A stretch of 64,000 bases of DNA from Microbotryum silenes-acaulis (Eukaryota; Basidiomycota; Microbotryomycetes; Microbotryales; Microbotryaceae). The position numbers were made by a program, and so were the translations under genes. Below are positions 34,173-45,526 of the stretch, piece by piece. The notes under the pieces were generated by a model, which saw only the letters and a list, made by a program, of their open reading frames with translations, was not told the DNA's origin and did no database searches. The DNA lies in contig QPFY01000018.1 of the NCBI GenBank assembly GCA_003665825.1, positions 248,001 to 312,000 of the forward strand, in the 5' to 3' direction. Within the stretch, counting starts at the first letter, position 1. Each line of letters opens with the position of its first letter.

Positions 34173-35310
34173 CGCGCCGGTACTGGTACTCGTCGACTCC
34201 TTCCGCGGTACCGAAGGTGCGAGACGAGGTGATGTGCGTCTGGGAAGGAGGTGCTGCGAAGTTGGATCGGTTGACTTTCGAAAGCCCGAGCTCGGTCATG
34301 CTCAAGCAGTGTGAGCCCATCCCGCCTGAAGCTGAACCCCACGGTCTCAATTCCACCAGCCACTCAGGAGCTAGGTTTCGCGCAGGCTCTCCTATTTGCG
34401 CTTCGGTGCTCGAAGCCACTTCGCCCGGTAAAAGAGACTTATAAAAGCGGTCAGTATATCGAGAGGAACCAAAGAAGGTTCTTGTCGCTCGCGTTTCCGC
34501 TGCGATCACGGATATGGGCCGGTGGCGCCTGAATGTGGCCACTTTCATCCGGCGACAAGCGCGGACGAACGGTGCGATTTATCAGGCGCGCAAACCCGAC
34601 CATTCTGAGTGATATCGCGGCGTGGACGATCCCAGTGAGACACTTTCACCTTCTAGTAGCCACATATTAAGAATCTCTCCGAAATCTCCAAACGAAGTAC
34701 GTGCAATACTAGGAGGTTTTGCTGCGATGCACTATCATGCGGCCTTGTGACTGCTTCCATGCTCGATCGCTGCGGAGCTTCGGCTTGCGGTGTAAATCCA
34801 CCGGGGGCTTTCAAAGCTGAGTTCTGTCAAAGCTCCGACGAAGCATGATTCTGAAATCAGTGTAAGCGCGGGGATTTCGCGGTCTTGTTCTTTCACGTAC
34901 TGACGCGGTATTGTGCGCGGGCAACTTGAGACGAAGATAGCGACGGGCAAGCTTTATCGATGCAGATGAAATCCGTGAGCACCGTACCCCTAGGCTGGTA
35001 TCTCATCGGCTTCAAAAACCTCGAGGAGACTATTCGAGCGCCTTCCTCAGCATTTGCTGGGCGACTCCTGCGATGACGAACCGCCGCGCCGCCGGCCGTC
35101 CGCCGACGCGGTCCCTGCACGTCCCTCGGATGTCGGCTTCGAGTGCTCGCGCCGTCGTTCTCGGACTCGCCCTCTCGATTACTCTCCGCTTCGTCCCTCG
35201 TCACGATCACGATCACGAACCCCGCTCGCCTATTCTTTCACCTCGTCACCAACCGCTGCATCAGTTATCCCCAACGAGACAAGCTAGGACCCCTGGTGTG
35301 AGCAATTCCA
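34173..35310. other. divergent intergenic region, CFEM gene and 7-TM gene
   Basis: 1.1 kb between divergent starts. No further gene is supported; frames here are short, overlap on both strands and lack domains. Confidence 0.5.
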
Positions 35311-37524
35311 ATGTCCGCGTCGGCAGGCTCGGCACCGTCCTCCAACTCGACGACTGTCAATCCGTTCGAAAACGCATACAATGTCATCCTCATCAAGTTC
35401 TGGCCTCGGCCTTCGCCTGGGTTCAATGTTCGTTTGATCATACAGATGGGTCTGTGTGGTTACGTCTTTGTTGCAACAGTCCTGTTCCTGGTCGTGTACA
35501 CGGTCGTTATACGACGCCAGGACAAGAAATTGTGGATGTTCCGCTTCGTTCAAACCCGATACGGCCGCTACATCGTTCCGAGTGAGCCTCCGAATAGACT
35601 GACCTGTCATGAACGGAATGAACTGTCTTAGTGTAGGTTGCTCATCGGAATCTTGTTGCTCCTTGTGCACAGATATGTGTAAGTCTGGATTCTCGAAAAA
35701 GATCGCCGGATTGGAGATCGTCCGTGCCCCCGGCGTGCCCCTAGCACTAGTGTCGGCTTCGGGACACCACCCGCTCACCTAACCGCAATCACCTCATCAC
35801 TTGTGACACAGATATTGTCTCGGTACTACCCTCATTACCCGCCGCTGGTTTGATAGCCGGCTTGCTCGTCGATAATCGCCGGATCTTCGTGTTCCGCCAT
35901 GGCCAACACGGCGCGATGTTATGGAAGTGAGTGGATGCGCCAGCTTGTGGCCCCTATCCTGGATCTCACGATCTCCTCAGAGCCTCTGAGGGGACGTCGA
36001 AGATGGCAGAGTGCTTCTTTGCGATCATAGGAGAGGGTTGTGTGGTACTGACACATCGTAAATACTACGGGCAGAACCCTGATCTGGATTGTCGTATACG
36101 CGCAAGGGTGGTTTGTCGTCTTCAGTGGCGTCACAGCCGCGCTCTTGATCTCGAACGAGGACAAACCCTTCTACCTCAGGCCGGCGTTCATCAATTCGGT
36201 CTACATCGTCAGTCCCTTTGTGGTTATTCTAGGAATAGCGGTGAGTGTGAAAGGACCGCGTCCAGGCGTGGGCACGCCGGTGGTTCAAATTCTGATGATA
36301 CTGTCTCTCGCGTACCATAGATCCCTTCCATCCTCTGTTCCAACAGCTGGAACTACATGATGACCCGAGTCGACCAGACGCTTCTCACACTCCGCGCTGC
36401 TTCAATCCAATACGCCAAAAATGGGTTGTCCAATGTAGTCGCGATTGACACGACGGATCAGTTGGAAGACGAGATCGTCGCCAGGGCTGAGGGCTTCTTC
36501 GCGCAGTACCTTCTCATGCTCTGTATTTGGAGTGCGGCGACAATAAACCTGGTCTTTGTGAGTGTTCGGGTGAAGAAGCGGTCGGATGTCAAAACCTTCG
36601 CTCAATTTTCAGTGGTTCATCGTCCCTCGTCTCCAGGTGAGCCTCGTGAGTTGGTCCCTCGTCTTCAAGCTCCGACGCCAACGAAGGGTCGGACAGACCT
36701 TCGCCGCACCTCGAGTACCGGCGACGGAGCAAGCCGCAGTAGTATCGGCCGCTCAAGCCAAGGGTAGCGGCAATGGGTCCGCTGCGTCGTCAACAACCCA
36801 ATCACCTCTTCCCCGCACCTTCACCACCCCGAACGACCAAAGCACGCGCCATACGAACCACCAAAATCAAACGATCCACAAATCCTCTTCACCCCCTACC
36901 ACGTCCCATGCAGCAAGTCAAAGCGCCTTGACCAAGCTCATCCGTGATCTCTTCGTCTCCTCGCTTGGAGTAACCACTTTCGCGTCCATCTTTGTCGGCG
37001 ACACGGTCATGCTTGCCGTGCGACACCGCGAGGTTTTTGCGAATTGGACCCGAGCGGAAGTCGGGATGACGTTGACGACGTGGTCTTACCTTCTGGGGAC
37101 AAGCATGTGCACGACTGCGATTTTGATCAATGAGATCTTGTTTTGGAGGGCGTTGCGTAATACTGGAACAGGTTGGGGTGGAGGAGGGGATACATCGTTC
37201 GGCTCAGGGTCCAATAGTGGACCTTATGGCCATGGACGACCCCTTCGTCGAGGTGGGCCCCTCCGCGGGAGTGGCTTTGGTGGCGGAGGAGGTGAAGATG
37301 GAGCAGGGATCGAGAACGGGATCACGGTCGAGATGACCAAACAGGTCCACGTAGAATTGCCCTGCCATTACCCTCCTTCGAACGCTTCTTCGAACCCACC
37401 GAGGCCATGGACGCCTTTGGAGACGGAGGTACGCAAGCATCAGCCTCGCCAACACCCACTCGATCGCCTTGAAGCCGCCGACTTGGAGTATGATGATCGC
37501 AAGTGCAACTGGAGCGCAAGATGA
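35311..37524 (+). CDS. seven-TM integral membrane protein, unknown function
   Basis: Five exons join in phase (35,311-35,581; 35,812-35,926; 36,075-36,240; 36,321-36,557; 36,613-37,524) to 566 residues. Hydrophobic helices: LIIQMGLCGYVFVATVLFLVV; a weaker one in the second exon (AAGLIAGLL); TLIWIVVYAQGWFVVFSGV; INSVYIVSPFVVILGIA; YLLMLCIWSAATINLVF; SSLGVTTFASIFVGDTVML; LTTWSYLLGTSMCTTAILI. The N-terminus is short and a long Ser/Thr/Asn-rich loop precedes the sixth helix; the tail is Gly-rich then acidic. Seven helices with a long third cytoplasmic-type loop resemble a GPCR topology, but no GPCR-family motif was recognised. Proteins of this kind are common, unnamed basidiomycete families. Confidence 0.65.
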
Positions 37525-37817
37525 GCAATAGAAATCCGGTGCCCCAACTCGATCACTGCCGGAAGCTAATGACGACGATCGAGTTTCGTACCATCGCTAG
37601 AGTGTCGATCCTTCAGTTTGCGCGTCGTGGATTCGGTACTTCGTGTCCGGGCTCTCCAGTCGTGTTGTGTCGTGTCGTGGAATGCAGCGCCGGGACATAT
37701 TATTACCTTGGAAATGTAATTTATCTTTCCAAAACACCGCGTAGCGAATAGAATCGCGAGGTCAACACGAAGACTTTGAGCGACGATCTTGTCCGCCACT
37801 CGAACCCTCCCTCTCAC

Positions 37818-38060
37818 GTGGGTGAGGTTTTCAAAACCGTCAAGACCGAATGGGATTGAGGGTCCCCTGTCCATAGTCAAAGGAGTCCGGCTTTTGGAAC
37901 ATTGCAGTTCGGTCCAGAAGAGGTATGTTTCTTCTGGTTCATCGGGCTTCGAATCCACGAGCGGGTCCGCGCCCAGGTAGAATGTGGATCCTATCGAACT
38001 GACCAGACGGGCGAGGTCATGCCACTGTTTCTTCTTACCCACATAGTTGATGACCTTCAT
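37818..38060 (-). pseudogene. partial F-box-gene duplicate
   Basis: The minus strand reads KQWHDLARLV then FWTELQ and GPSIPFGLDGFENLTH. These align with RQWLDLARLV, FWTELQ and GPSIPLGLDQFRNLTH of the gene at 38,172-39,989, in the same order but without the parent's intron between them. No F-box is present and the frame continues into unrelated sequence. It is a decayed tandem partial copy. Confidence 0.6.
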
Positions 38061-38171
38061 AAAACCATTTGGACCGCTCGACGTTGGACCTCCAGTTTGC
38101 GGCTGGGCTTGGGCTGACAGGAGGCCGACGCTGAGCGATCATCTCATCTGCCCCTCGAGTCCTCCCACTCA

Positions 38172-39989
38172 TCATCCCAACTTGGCCTCGGGCCATCTTC
38201 TCCTCGCCTCCACCTCCGTCATCCCCAGTGATCCATAATAAATCACCGTCCTGACCTTGCATCCACTGGTACCTTCCTCTGGTGTGCCATCCTCGTTTGG
38301 TACCATCCTGCTGAAATCGAAGGCTTTCTTCGTACCGGTACGGATGAAGAAAGTGTTGAGCGTCGGCAAGCGGGTGAAGGTCTCGTGGCATGCGACGCGG
38401 ATCGCGCCGGGATTTGGTAGGAGGAGATTACTTTAGGACATGAACGAAGGGTTGGCCGTGCAGGAAATGGTTAGTAGGGAGGTCACGTCTGTAACGAGAA
38501 GGACTCGAAAAGCGGAGAAAAGGTGAGAGGTGAAACGTACTGTGTCAACGATCGTAGCGCCTTGAACTCTGCAAAGGAGGCCAACCAGAGCGTATGATCC
38601 GCATGGCAAGTCATCGCCGACGATGTATGAGAAGCAGTCCCATCGTACGCATCGATGAACACGTCCCCCGCTCCGACCGAGTAGATCAAGCGCTCGAGAT
38701 TGGGGAGCACATGTCCCAGGATTTGGAGCAGCGTTCTGGCATCGAGAATATACTCTCTCGAAGAAGAGGAGGTTGAGAGGATCGCAAGATCGACGAGGGC
38801 GGAATAGGTCGGCGAAGAGAGAGCAAGGAAGAGATGCGAGAGGGTGGGTATCCAGGTATGAACTGTCAGACAGGCGAAGCCGTGGGGAAAGGGGTCCATG
38901 ACCAATTTTCGAAGAGAGGACGTTGGGCGTGGGGTTTGCGACGCAAAGGACTGTGCACGCATTAGATCCAATGTTAGCCTGTCTGATCAGAGAATGAGCA
39001 AGGAATGGATGGGAATCGGATGGCTACTTTGATCGCTTTGGTAATGATGACCCACGCCTCGCGCGGGATATTCTTGAGCGACAAAGAGCACAGGTTCGCG
39101 AAGAGTGCCGGATGAAAAAAGGAGTCGTCGATGTCATGGACGTATTCCAACGACAAGTGCATCAGAGTCAAAGGAAGGACGCCATCCTCGACGCCATCGA
39201 TACTGTAGCTCTTAATCGACAAGTGGGTGAGATTGCGGAACTGGTCGAGACCGAGTGGGATCGAAGGGCCCAAGATCAAAGTCAAAGCGTTGAGGCTCTC
39301 GGACCGCTGCAATTCAGTCCAGAAGTGATAGATCTCCGAGTCATACCAATTGTCGAGCAGCAGATCGTCGTTGTCCGTGCGACTTTCGCAATTTGTTTTC
39401 TGAGGTTCCCCCGAGACACGAATCAGCTCGAGATTTACGCTTCTGGACTAACATTACGGATCCGGTGATCCGATTCGGTCGTGTGGGGGCGGGGACGGGC
39501 GACGGGGACAAGGGTAACGAAATGAAGGACGGCCAAAACTAGACTGACCATGATGACGTGCTTCAACGCGGTCGCCGTCTTGACCAGACGAGCTAGATCA
39601 AGCCACTGTCGGGACAGCTTGAAATAGTCGACAACTTGGATCGAACGAATCCACGCGGAAGGCTCGACGTCGGACTGCCAGTACGTCGCGTCATTCCGAC
39701 CGGGTGTTCCGAGTTGGGTGCTCTCCCCAACAGGAGTGAAGGCAGTCAAAAGCTGCTCGATTCGTGCTCTTCGTTGTTCGCCGACGCTTTCCACTAAATT
39801 GTTCTCGTCATCGACGTCGATCGCGTACGCAGGGGGACCCCTGAATACGAGCGCCGTGTAAAGGAAGCGTGCGGACAGTGCCCTGAACGATCGCGTTACG
39901 AGGCTCGTGTGGAGGAGGTCTTCGCGATGGAGCAAAGAGAGAATCATGGAGATGAGTTCGGGTGCGAGCATGTCGTGCATTGGAGGCAT
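38172..39989 (-). CDS. F-box protein with leucine-rich C-terminus
   Basis: ATG at 39,989 (MPPMHDML). The F-box is at residues about 7-50: LAPELISMILSLLHREDLLHTSLVTR then FRALSARFLYTALVF. Such proteins bind Skp1 and recruit substrates to an SCF ubiquitin ligase. At least four exons; the second carries irregular LRR-like strands (LTHLSIKSYSIDG, LTLMHLSLEYV, LCSLSLKNI), the next LVDLAILSTSSS and LPNLERLIYSV, the last ends VRTVIYYGSLGMTEVEARRRWPEAK with stop at 38,172. The F-box and repeats are clear; exact splice sites in the middle are approximate. A decayed duplicate lies just downstream. Confidence 0.75.
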
Positions 39990-40337
39990 CGTCGTCGGTA
40001 CTCTGTCGCACGACGGACTTGAGCCAGCCTTAATCGAACTCATTCAGGCAGACCACTGCAGTGAATCGTAATTCAGCTTGAGTCACGGTGATCCATTGTA
40101 CACCCGAGCCTCTGTGGTGTCCCTTGGAACTTGGGTTCAAACACTTTTGTTGAACCAAAAAATTGTGTGTTGCAGGTGCAACCATCCATTGGCGAAAAAG
40201 GAGATCCATGACCGGGAAGCTCCGAGCTGCTCCGAGTCGGGATCGGACTCGGGTTCTCCGCGGCTTCGGCCGTCCGTTTCTGTCCGCTTCGTCATCGCAC
40301 CAGCACCACTGCCGTCGATCAAAAAAACCCGCCCAGG

Positions 40338-41454
40338 ATGTCCTTCCGATCCGCAGCGACCTCCTTGAGGCCCTTGATCCCTACACGGACCCCTATACTC
40401 TCTCACCCCTCCGCCTTCACCCCCCGGTCCACCCTGACAAAGCCTACAACGGTCTTACGTCATGCTTCGTCAGCCGCTTCGACGTCCTCCTCGCATGCCT
40501 CATCGTCGTCCTCTTCGATGAGCGGTGTCAAGGCCGGTTCATTGGCTTTGGTCGGCTTGGTCGCTTGGTCCAGTGTGTTCTTCTACGTTGGACAGCAGGG
40601 GAAGAAGACCGATCATGGCGTCAAGCATGAGGTCGAGGTCAAGGTCAAGCAGGTCAAGAAGGACGTCCAGGACAAGGCCAAGCAAGTAGGAGCCAAGGCA
40701 TCCGAGGTCAAGGACAAGGTCGGGGAAAAGGTTGATCATGTCAAGGAGAAGGTTGAGGCAAAGGTCGATGAGGCCAAGCAAGGTGATTTTGAGCGGTTGA
40801 TGCTCGACAAGGTCGCCTCGAGGTCGAATCGAGATTCGATCCCGACTACAGTGGACCCCTAGGGTGGTTTCAATGGACGTAGAACTATCATGCGGTCTCG
40901 CAAGATATCTATGTCCCGGTCATACTACGAGGACACAAGCTAATCACCCCTTGTATTCTTTTCCCCGCGCTCCCTCATCCAGCCCTCCCCACAAGCACCG
41001 ACCCTGCTTCCGATCGACCGGACCCAGACGACCCTTCCTCCCCGCAATCCGCCGCCTACGACCCCGAAACCGGTGAAATCAACTGGGACTGCCCCTGCCT
41101 GGGCGGCATGGCCGATGGACCCTGTGGGCCCGAGTTCAAGCTCGCGTTCAGTTGTTTCGTCTATTCCGAGGTCGAACCCAAGGGCGTCGATTGCGTCGAA
41201 AAGTTCAGGGGTATGCAGGAGTGCTTTAGACAACATCCGGATATTTATGGGACTGGTGAGTTGTTTCGAGGGACGAATGAAGGCGTTTGTCAGTCGCGGT
41301 CGGTTCGAAAGGGAACTGATCTCTCATTTGGGGCGTTCGCCGATGTGCACACTTTTCAGATGATGTAGTCGATGAGGATGACGATACATTTGAATTGGTC
41401 TCGGCCGCTCAAGAGGCTCTCGATCTCCCGGAGGATGAAGGTGTAAAACTCTAA
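40338..41454 (+). CDS. MIA40: MIA40, mitochondrial intermembrane-space import oxidoreductase
   Basis: Exons 40,338-40,782, 40,983-41,255 and 41,360-41,454 join in phase to 270 residues. Residues 1-60 are a Ser/Arg-rich mitochondrial presequence, then one TM helix ([18 protein letters not shown]), a Lys/Glu-rich coiled linker (repeating [14 protein letters not shown]), and the catalytic core WDCPCLGG. The CPC motif is the redox site that oxidises incoming cysteine-rich proteins; the twin CX9C pairs that follow ([11 protein letters not shown] and [11 protein letters not shown]) form the substrate-binding helical hairpin. All six cysteines are present. The acidic C-terminus ([11 protein letters not shown]) is usual. 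The inner-membrane-anchored layout is the fungal form. It works with Erv1, which is not in the window. Confidence 0.93.
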
Positions 41455-42761
41455 GCGTGAAGGAGAGGATGAAATGGAGGATGGACGAAGCGGCGACGGA
41501 GCCGAAGAGTAGAGCCTAACTTTTGTAGCTACTTCGAGGAATGCATGTCCCACTTCAACTTAGATCAGAGACGTCTTCAGTCTTGCACGTTGTAATAGCC
41601 CTTCTCTAGGATTTTCCTCGGCTCAACTATCACGGAAAAGAGGATTGAGCGGTAGTGGCCGAGGGCCGCAGGAGGCGAGGTGATTGCAGGTGGCATCGTA
41701 TGGGAGATTACTTGGAAAACCATGCACTACAAAGGCCAATCGAAGCGAGCATTTTACTTACCTATGTACATCCCCCTATGCCGCGAGTGCACAGAAACGC
41801 AGTGTTCGCATCCAAGTTCGCCCTTGAACCTGCGCACATGAATGCCACCGCAATGAAGCGTGTCAGTTATGACATTCCTCGGCAACCATATCATGTGAAT
41901 CGCGTATCTCATCTCGCATCAGGCCGTCTTCAGCGGGTGAACACGCCATCGTAGAAAAGGAAGACCCCTCAGAAAAAATTGTTTGAAGAAGTTGTGTCTC
42001 GTCAACGAAAGAGTGACGCCCATCCCGCGAAGGATGGAGGCCCTTTTCTTAGTTTGTTGAGCTTGTTGTTTTGTCATCATGGGGGGGGGGGGGGCGCGAC
42101 ACGATGGATGGTCCAAGGTAGGAAAGAGAAAGAGGGCGGCTCTGGTGGGTAGGGCAAAGAGAAGGACTCACCATCAGAACGCCGTCAGAAACCTCGTATG
42201 GCCTGGGGCGCCGCGTCGGTGGAGAGACGGACGAGCCACGAACGAGGATGGGAGGAAAAAGTCAGGGCTGCGAACACGACGAAGGCGGAGTTGGGGAGCC
42301 GCATGCCGCACCCTCAGTCGGTGACGGGGAGAACGGGACTCGTGGTTCCGACAGTAGCTGATTATGATGGTAGAACAATGATGCGAAAGAGAATCGGACG
42401 GGCGGAAGGCGTCGGCATGACGAAGTGGTGGGGCATGGTGAAAGGGACAAAAGCGGGAAGGCACGAAACTCTGAAAAGTGCAAGTTGCTTGGACCCACGC
42501 TCGACTTAACGTGTGCAGGAGGCCCCAAGAGAGATTGTAACACGTATTATATTCCGTATCTATCCTTCTACGCGTCATCATGAGAGACTAACCAATAAAT
42601 GGAGAGACTAACCAATAAATGAAACTTATACTCAAACACAATCTCACTCGCTGACTCGAACCCGCTGAGAGACACACCCCAAAAGCCAGAAGAAGCCAAG
42701 AAAACGCACAACACATGTATATACTACTTAGATTTATAACAACGCTTCATGCAACCCCGCC
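41455..42761. other. convergent intergenic region with poly-G and a 20 bp tandem duplicate
   Basis: No gene supported. G14 lies at 42,081-42,094. GAGAGACTAACCAATAAATG occurs twice in tandem at about 42,581-42,620. Frames on both strands at 42,170-42,580 overlap and look spurious. Confidence 0.5.
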
Positions 42762-45068
42762 TTAGACGACCTGAGCGACGTTGACGGTTGCATACTCCTC
42801 GGATTTGGAATCGTCCTTCTCGCTATAGCTGCCATCCCTCATACCGCCAAGACCCAATTCGGCGGCCTCACGACCAACGGTCACGGTGTTGGCTTCGTCG
42901 TCGGTGATCTCGGGCAAAGGGAACGCCTTGCACAAGAGGACGTAGACGAGCCCAGAAACACCGCAGCCGACGAAAAAGGACAGCTCGTAGATGTGGCGAG
43001 CGGCGGGCGCCGCGGGTTTGCCAACGGCACCGATGAAGCCTGAGTAGGAAGCAAGGGAGGCCAGAGATCAGTATTTTAGGACGATGACCGCACACTTGTG
43101 GAAATGAATAACATACCAGGTAAGTTGGGGGCGATACCGGCGATGTAAGCCGCGTAAGCGCGCAAGTTGAAGCCATGGTAGTACTCATACACGCCGTAGC
43201 GGACGTAGAGATCATCGACCTTGAGCTTGCGGCCGGCGACAATGTAGTAGTGCGAAAGCATGACACCACAGATCGACGAGAGGAAGACCGAGTACGCCGA
43301 CAGGTACGACGTGAACAGGTTCGAGCTCTCCATCAACTTCCACGGGCACATGCATAGACTGGACGAGGACGAGGAAGGTTGCATGGGTCAGCTCGAGAAC
43401 GGGAAGCCGGGGGAGAAGTAGTCCCGAGGTGATTGAAGCACTAACCCGACAATGGCAGCGACGTAACCACCCCGTCGGATGTTGATGAAACGAGGCGCAA
43501 GAGAAGTCAAATCGCAACCGGCGGAGAGCGAGTTGGCAGCAAGGTTGGTACCGATCTGAGCGATGATGAAACCAATGACGATGAAAGCGACACCTGCGCG
43601 AGTACCATGCGAGCTTCCCGGTTCCTCGAGGAAGCGCGTGAGAATGTCGAGAGGGCTCCAGACGAATTCGCCAAAGATGACGGCTGAGCACAAGGTGTTC
43701 GGGAGGGGGCGTCAGCGGTGTGCGTCGAAGCCACAGCAACGCCCACGTGAAGCTAGACTCACTGGTCGACGAAGCGATCAGGATACCGAAAAGGGAAACC
43801 ATCGAGAAGCACACGGGCAGTGCGATGAGCTGAGGGACGATGACGGCCTTGGGCGTGTTTGCACGCGAAGCAAAATCAACGGCCTGTGCAGATGCGTGGT
43901 ATGGATCAAGTCAGCACCTGATCGGGGAAGATACCTCCCGCCTAAGAAATAAGGAACGAAGAATACCTACGTTGGTGATGAGCGTCGCCATGTTGCTGAT
44001 GCAAGACATGGTCGAGGCGACAAAGAGCCAGCCAAAGTTGGAGCCGTGAATCGTTGTGGGGGCTTTGAGCGCGTCACCAGCACCTCCTGCACGAGCGATG
44101 CACCATCCAAACAGGCCCAACCCGGCGATGGGGGCGACGATAGCCTTGAGGGTGAAGAAGTGACGGATAGTGTGCATTGGCCACCACATGGGGACGAGCG
44201 AGAGGAGCCAGAACAAGAAGAAGCCGAGCCATCGACCGACGTCGGTCGAGGACAGGGGGGTGTTGGAGAGGTTACGGGTCGAGGGCCAGATCGCGCAGAG
44301 GAGGGCGTACATGCATTCGCCACCGATCCAAGCTTGGACACCCCACCAGATGCAGGCCATGCCGGCGCGGTTAAACACTGGCCAGAGAGCGCCGAGTGTA
44401 CCGAAGCTGGCCCGGATGTACGCCGGGAAGATGATATGATACTTGGCACCGGCGTAGGCGTTGAGGACCAAGAAGCCGGCGGCGACCGAGTAACCCACCC
44501 AAACGGTTAACCAAGCCGCCCACCAACTCATGCCGGATCCGACGATGGAAGACGCGATCATGAACGAGTTGAGATTGAATCTGCGTGAACGATCGAAAGG
44601 GGGAGCGGGAAGCGGACGGAGATTTTCGTAAAGCGGGGGTATTTTTCCAAAAAATGTCAGCCTCGGGTTACGCTTGCCGACGGGAGGCAGGATTGCACGT
44701 CGACTTACGAATCGGCGAGCCAGAAAGTGATGTAGTTCCTATTGATGATAGCGAAGGATGGGATGGACCACGGCGTCAGCCGTTTCCCGCCACGATCGAG
44801 CGTGATCGGTAACCGAAAGGAAAAAGCTCTACATCGTAGGCCCTTACCCGGCGGTCACGGGACTCGGCGCGTGGCAACGACACCGAGCGCCCATGCCGAA
44901 CTCGAGGAAAGACCGTCACGCGGTAGGTCACGCGGTAGGTCACGACGTACCAGTTCTTCCACAAGCGTTGCGAAGGGGGGACAGGAAGGAGATCATCGTT
45001 GCTGTACCACGAGTCACCACCCTCGTGTCCTTCAGGTCGCGAGACTTCGAGTCGTTGGAGTAATCGCA
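42762..45068 (-). CDS. NCS1-family nucleobase permease (uracil/allantoin type)
   Basis: Proton-coupled uptake of uracil, allantoin or related bases at the plasma membrane. Start ATG at 45,068, the first on the strand; SNDDLLPVPPSQRLWKNW is the conserved cytoplasmic entry of the FUR4/DAL4 group. Next exon NYITFWLADS, then a long exon with FNLNSFMIASSIVGSGMS (TM1), WWAAWLTVWVGYSVAAGFLV (TM2), an IFPAYIRASFG segment, GMACIWWGVQAWIGG (substrate-site Trp/Gln region), FTLKAIVAPIAGLGLFGW and SNFGWLFVASTMSCISNMATLITN. Later exons encode AVIVPQLIALPVCFSMVSLFGI, GFIIAQIGTNLAANSLSAGCD, ICGVMLSHYYIV with DLY, and the final TM IYELSFFVGCGVSGLVYVLL; stop at 42,762. About seven exons. Which base it carries cannot be read from sequence alone. 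Confidence 0.88.
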
Positions 45069-45526
45069 TGCTGGACAGTGAGGACCGGGTTTCGGCAGCG
45101 TTCAACGTTCAGGCGAGTGCGGTAGAATGCAACAAAAAGGGAAGGGGCGGAGATGTGTCGCACGGGTAGTAGGGGATCAATCCCAGAGAGATGGTTTGGG
45201 TTGGGTCTGAGGATAGAGAACGCGATAGATGTGATACGGAAGAGGGAGAGAGGGGCGATAGAATGATTTGCTAGCGTTGCTTGTCGAATCCGGGGAAGAG
45301 ACCGAGGGTCGCGCGGCGAAAGCGGAGCGAAGCTCGCTCGGCGCTCGCGGCGACCGCGGCACACGGGCGCCGGAGTCCGATTGATGCGTGCAATCTTGGA
45401 TCAGGAACCGCTAGCGGGTTGCGATAAGACGGCCTATCAACTCGTTGGCTGCGCACGTCCCAGTGCTCGAGCAAGGCAATGCGGGGGTGTAAGAGCTGCT
45501 TCAGAAAGTGCCCAGAGTCCAGCCCC
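45069..45526. other. promoter side of the permease gene
   Basis: 5' flank of the NCS1 gene. No other gene or repeat recognised. Confidence 0.5.

Noticed and set aside
25334..45068. PNP plus NCS1 permease as a purine-use gene cluster
   Set aside because: Five unrelated genes lie between them and nothing in the sequence links their control.
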